A DNA stretch of 38,105 bases, from contig FR880271.1 of assembly GCA_000435195.1 (NCBI GenBank), forward strand, positions 4,219 to 42,323. Reading direction: 5' to 3'. A program made the translations under genes and the position numbers. Source of the DNA: Clostridium sp. CAG:169. GTDB taxonomy: Bacteria; Bacillota; Clostridia; Oscillospirales; Ruminococcaceae. The notes below the pieces were generated by a model that worked only from the letters and a program-made list of their open reading frames with translations, was not told the DNA's origin and searched no databases. Below are positions 37,703 through 38,105 of the stretch, one piece after another (the stretch's first letter is position 1; each line of letters opens with the position of its first letter).

Positions 37703-38105
37703 TTATTTTGACACAGCCGAAATGGAGCTGTCAACAAGCTGCTGGGCAAGGTCACAGATTCGCTCGGCAGCATGGTGGGAGATGTTTTGCTGCTGGCACG
37801 CGAGCATCTGTCGGGCAGAAGAGGGCTGCAACAGCTGTTCTACGGCAGGCAGCAGCTCCTTTTGCAGCGAATGAACCGCAAGGCTCATCCCGCGGGAGGA
37901 AAAATATTCCATGTTTTTGCTCTCGCAGCCGGGGATGGGATTGATGTGGATGAGCGGCGTGCAGGAGACAGCGGCTTCGGTGGAGGAAAGCCCTCCCGGC
38001 TTGGAGATGAGTAGCTCGCAGGCTTTCATATAATCTGCCATCTGCGAGGTGTGCTGCACCAGTAGCAGGCGCTCACCGTACCGCTCTTTGAGCCGCCGGT
38101 AGAGC
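37703..38105 (-). CDS. UgtP/MGDG-synthase-like glycosyltransferase, C-terminal part (5' end outside window)
   Basis: The frame is open to the window's right edge, so only the last 133 or so residues are seen. SKPGGLSSTEAAVSCTPLIHINPIPGCESKNMEYFSSRG is the donor-binding motif of GT28-type enzymes, such as processive diacylglycerol glucosyltransferase UgtP, MGDG synthase and MurG; the xKPGGLxxxE and PxPGxExxN pattern points to the diglyceride branch. It would glycosylate diacylglycerol at the membrane, giving lipid anchors for envelope polymers. The stop is at 37705-37703 before the shared terminator. The sugar donor cannot be told from this part. Confidence 0.85.
   Translation of the reverse strand, partial: LYRRLKERYGERLLLVQHTSQMADYMKACELLISKPGGLSSTEAAVSCTPLIHINPIPGCESKNMEYFSSRGMSLAVHSLQKELLPAVEQLLQPSSARQMLACQQQNISHHAAERICDLAQQLVDSSISAVSK

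Noticed and set aside
1..38105. CRISPR array, phage or transposon
   Set aside because: No regularly spaced repeats, transposase, integrase or terminal inverted repeats were seen.

Overview
The window looks like chromosome of an anaerobic, endospore-forming Bacillota of class Clostridia, most like a gut Oscillospiraceae-type organism. This is an inference from content: a spoVM microgene beside thiN, strong AAGGAGG-type ribosome sites, an oxygen-independent class III ribonucleotide reductase, rubredoxin, and many TTG/GTG starts in GC-richer DNA with AT-rich promoters. No phage, insertion sequence or CRISPR array is visible.

Layout. 1-5.9 kb (+): end of thiN, spoVM, then prmA-rsmE, a VanY-type D,D-carboxypeptidase, an unknown membrane-anchored protein, a DUF896 protein and leuA. 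5.9-7.7 kb (-): hibernation factor hpf and a THUMP-domain RNA methyltransferase. 8.0-12.1 kb (+): spermidine/putrescine ABC operon potABCD with its own promoter and a foldable leader. 12.3-18.7 kb: TfoX-domain protein, unknown protein, Ca2+-type P-ATPase (-), TetR-type regulator (+), unknown 343-aa protein (-), small anchored protein (+). 19.0-22.2 kb (+): the anaerobic ribonucleotide reductase locus. 22.3-25.3 kb: creatininase-family amidohydrolase and divergent RpiR regulator, PPOX-fold protein, GyrI-like protein. 25.4-28.9 kb (-): DUF969-DUF979-M29-like peptidase-pcp operon. 29.3-31.8 kb: CobW-type GTPase, a collapsed phosphotransferase pseudogene and three small Gln-rich genes. 32.0-34.2 kb (+): phosphodiesterase, biotin ligase, flavin reductase-double rubredoxin, tRNA-Pro(GGG). 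34.4-38.1 kb: truncated GNAT pseudogene, MATE and DMT transporters, ogt, and the end of a UgtP/MGDG-synthase-like glycosyltransferase.

The most striking system is the class III ribonucleotide reductase. The 761-aa catalytic protein stops about 30 residues after its cysteine (zinc) motif and has no glycyl-radical segment. A separate 54-aa gene with its own Shine-Dalgarno site encodes only that segment (RxxGY motif, Gly24), and nrdG overlaps its stop codon. The radical-bearing glycine therefore seems to sit on a tiny separate subunit. The operon promoter has two NrdR-like boxes exactly 32 bp apart, one inside the promoter spacer.

Other points worth attention: a flavin reductase-rubredoxin gene whose second, duplicated rubredoxin keeps a full ribosome site and in-frame ATG, as if one stop codon had mutated; a GGGAC-N13-TGTCC element shared by the control regions of the tetR-type gene and the 343-aa gene; three adjacent small genes, two of them sharing an LLADPQ motif, behind a sigmaK/E-like promoter; and two pseudogenes made by deletion. 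All functional calls rest on reading the sequence; no database search or folding program was run.
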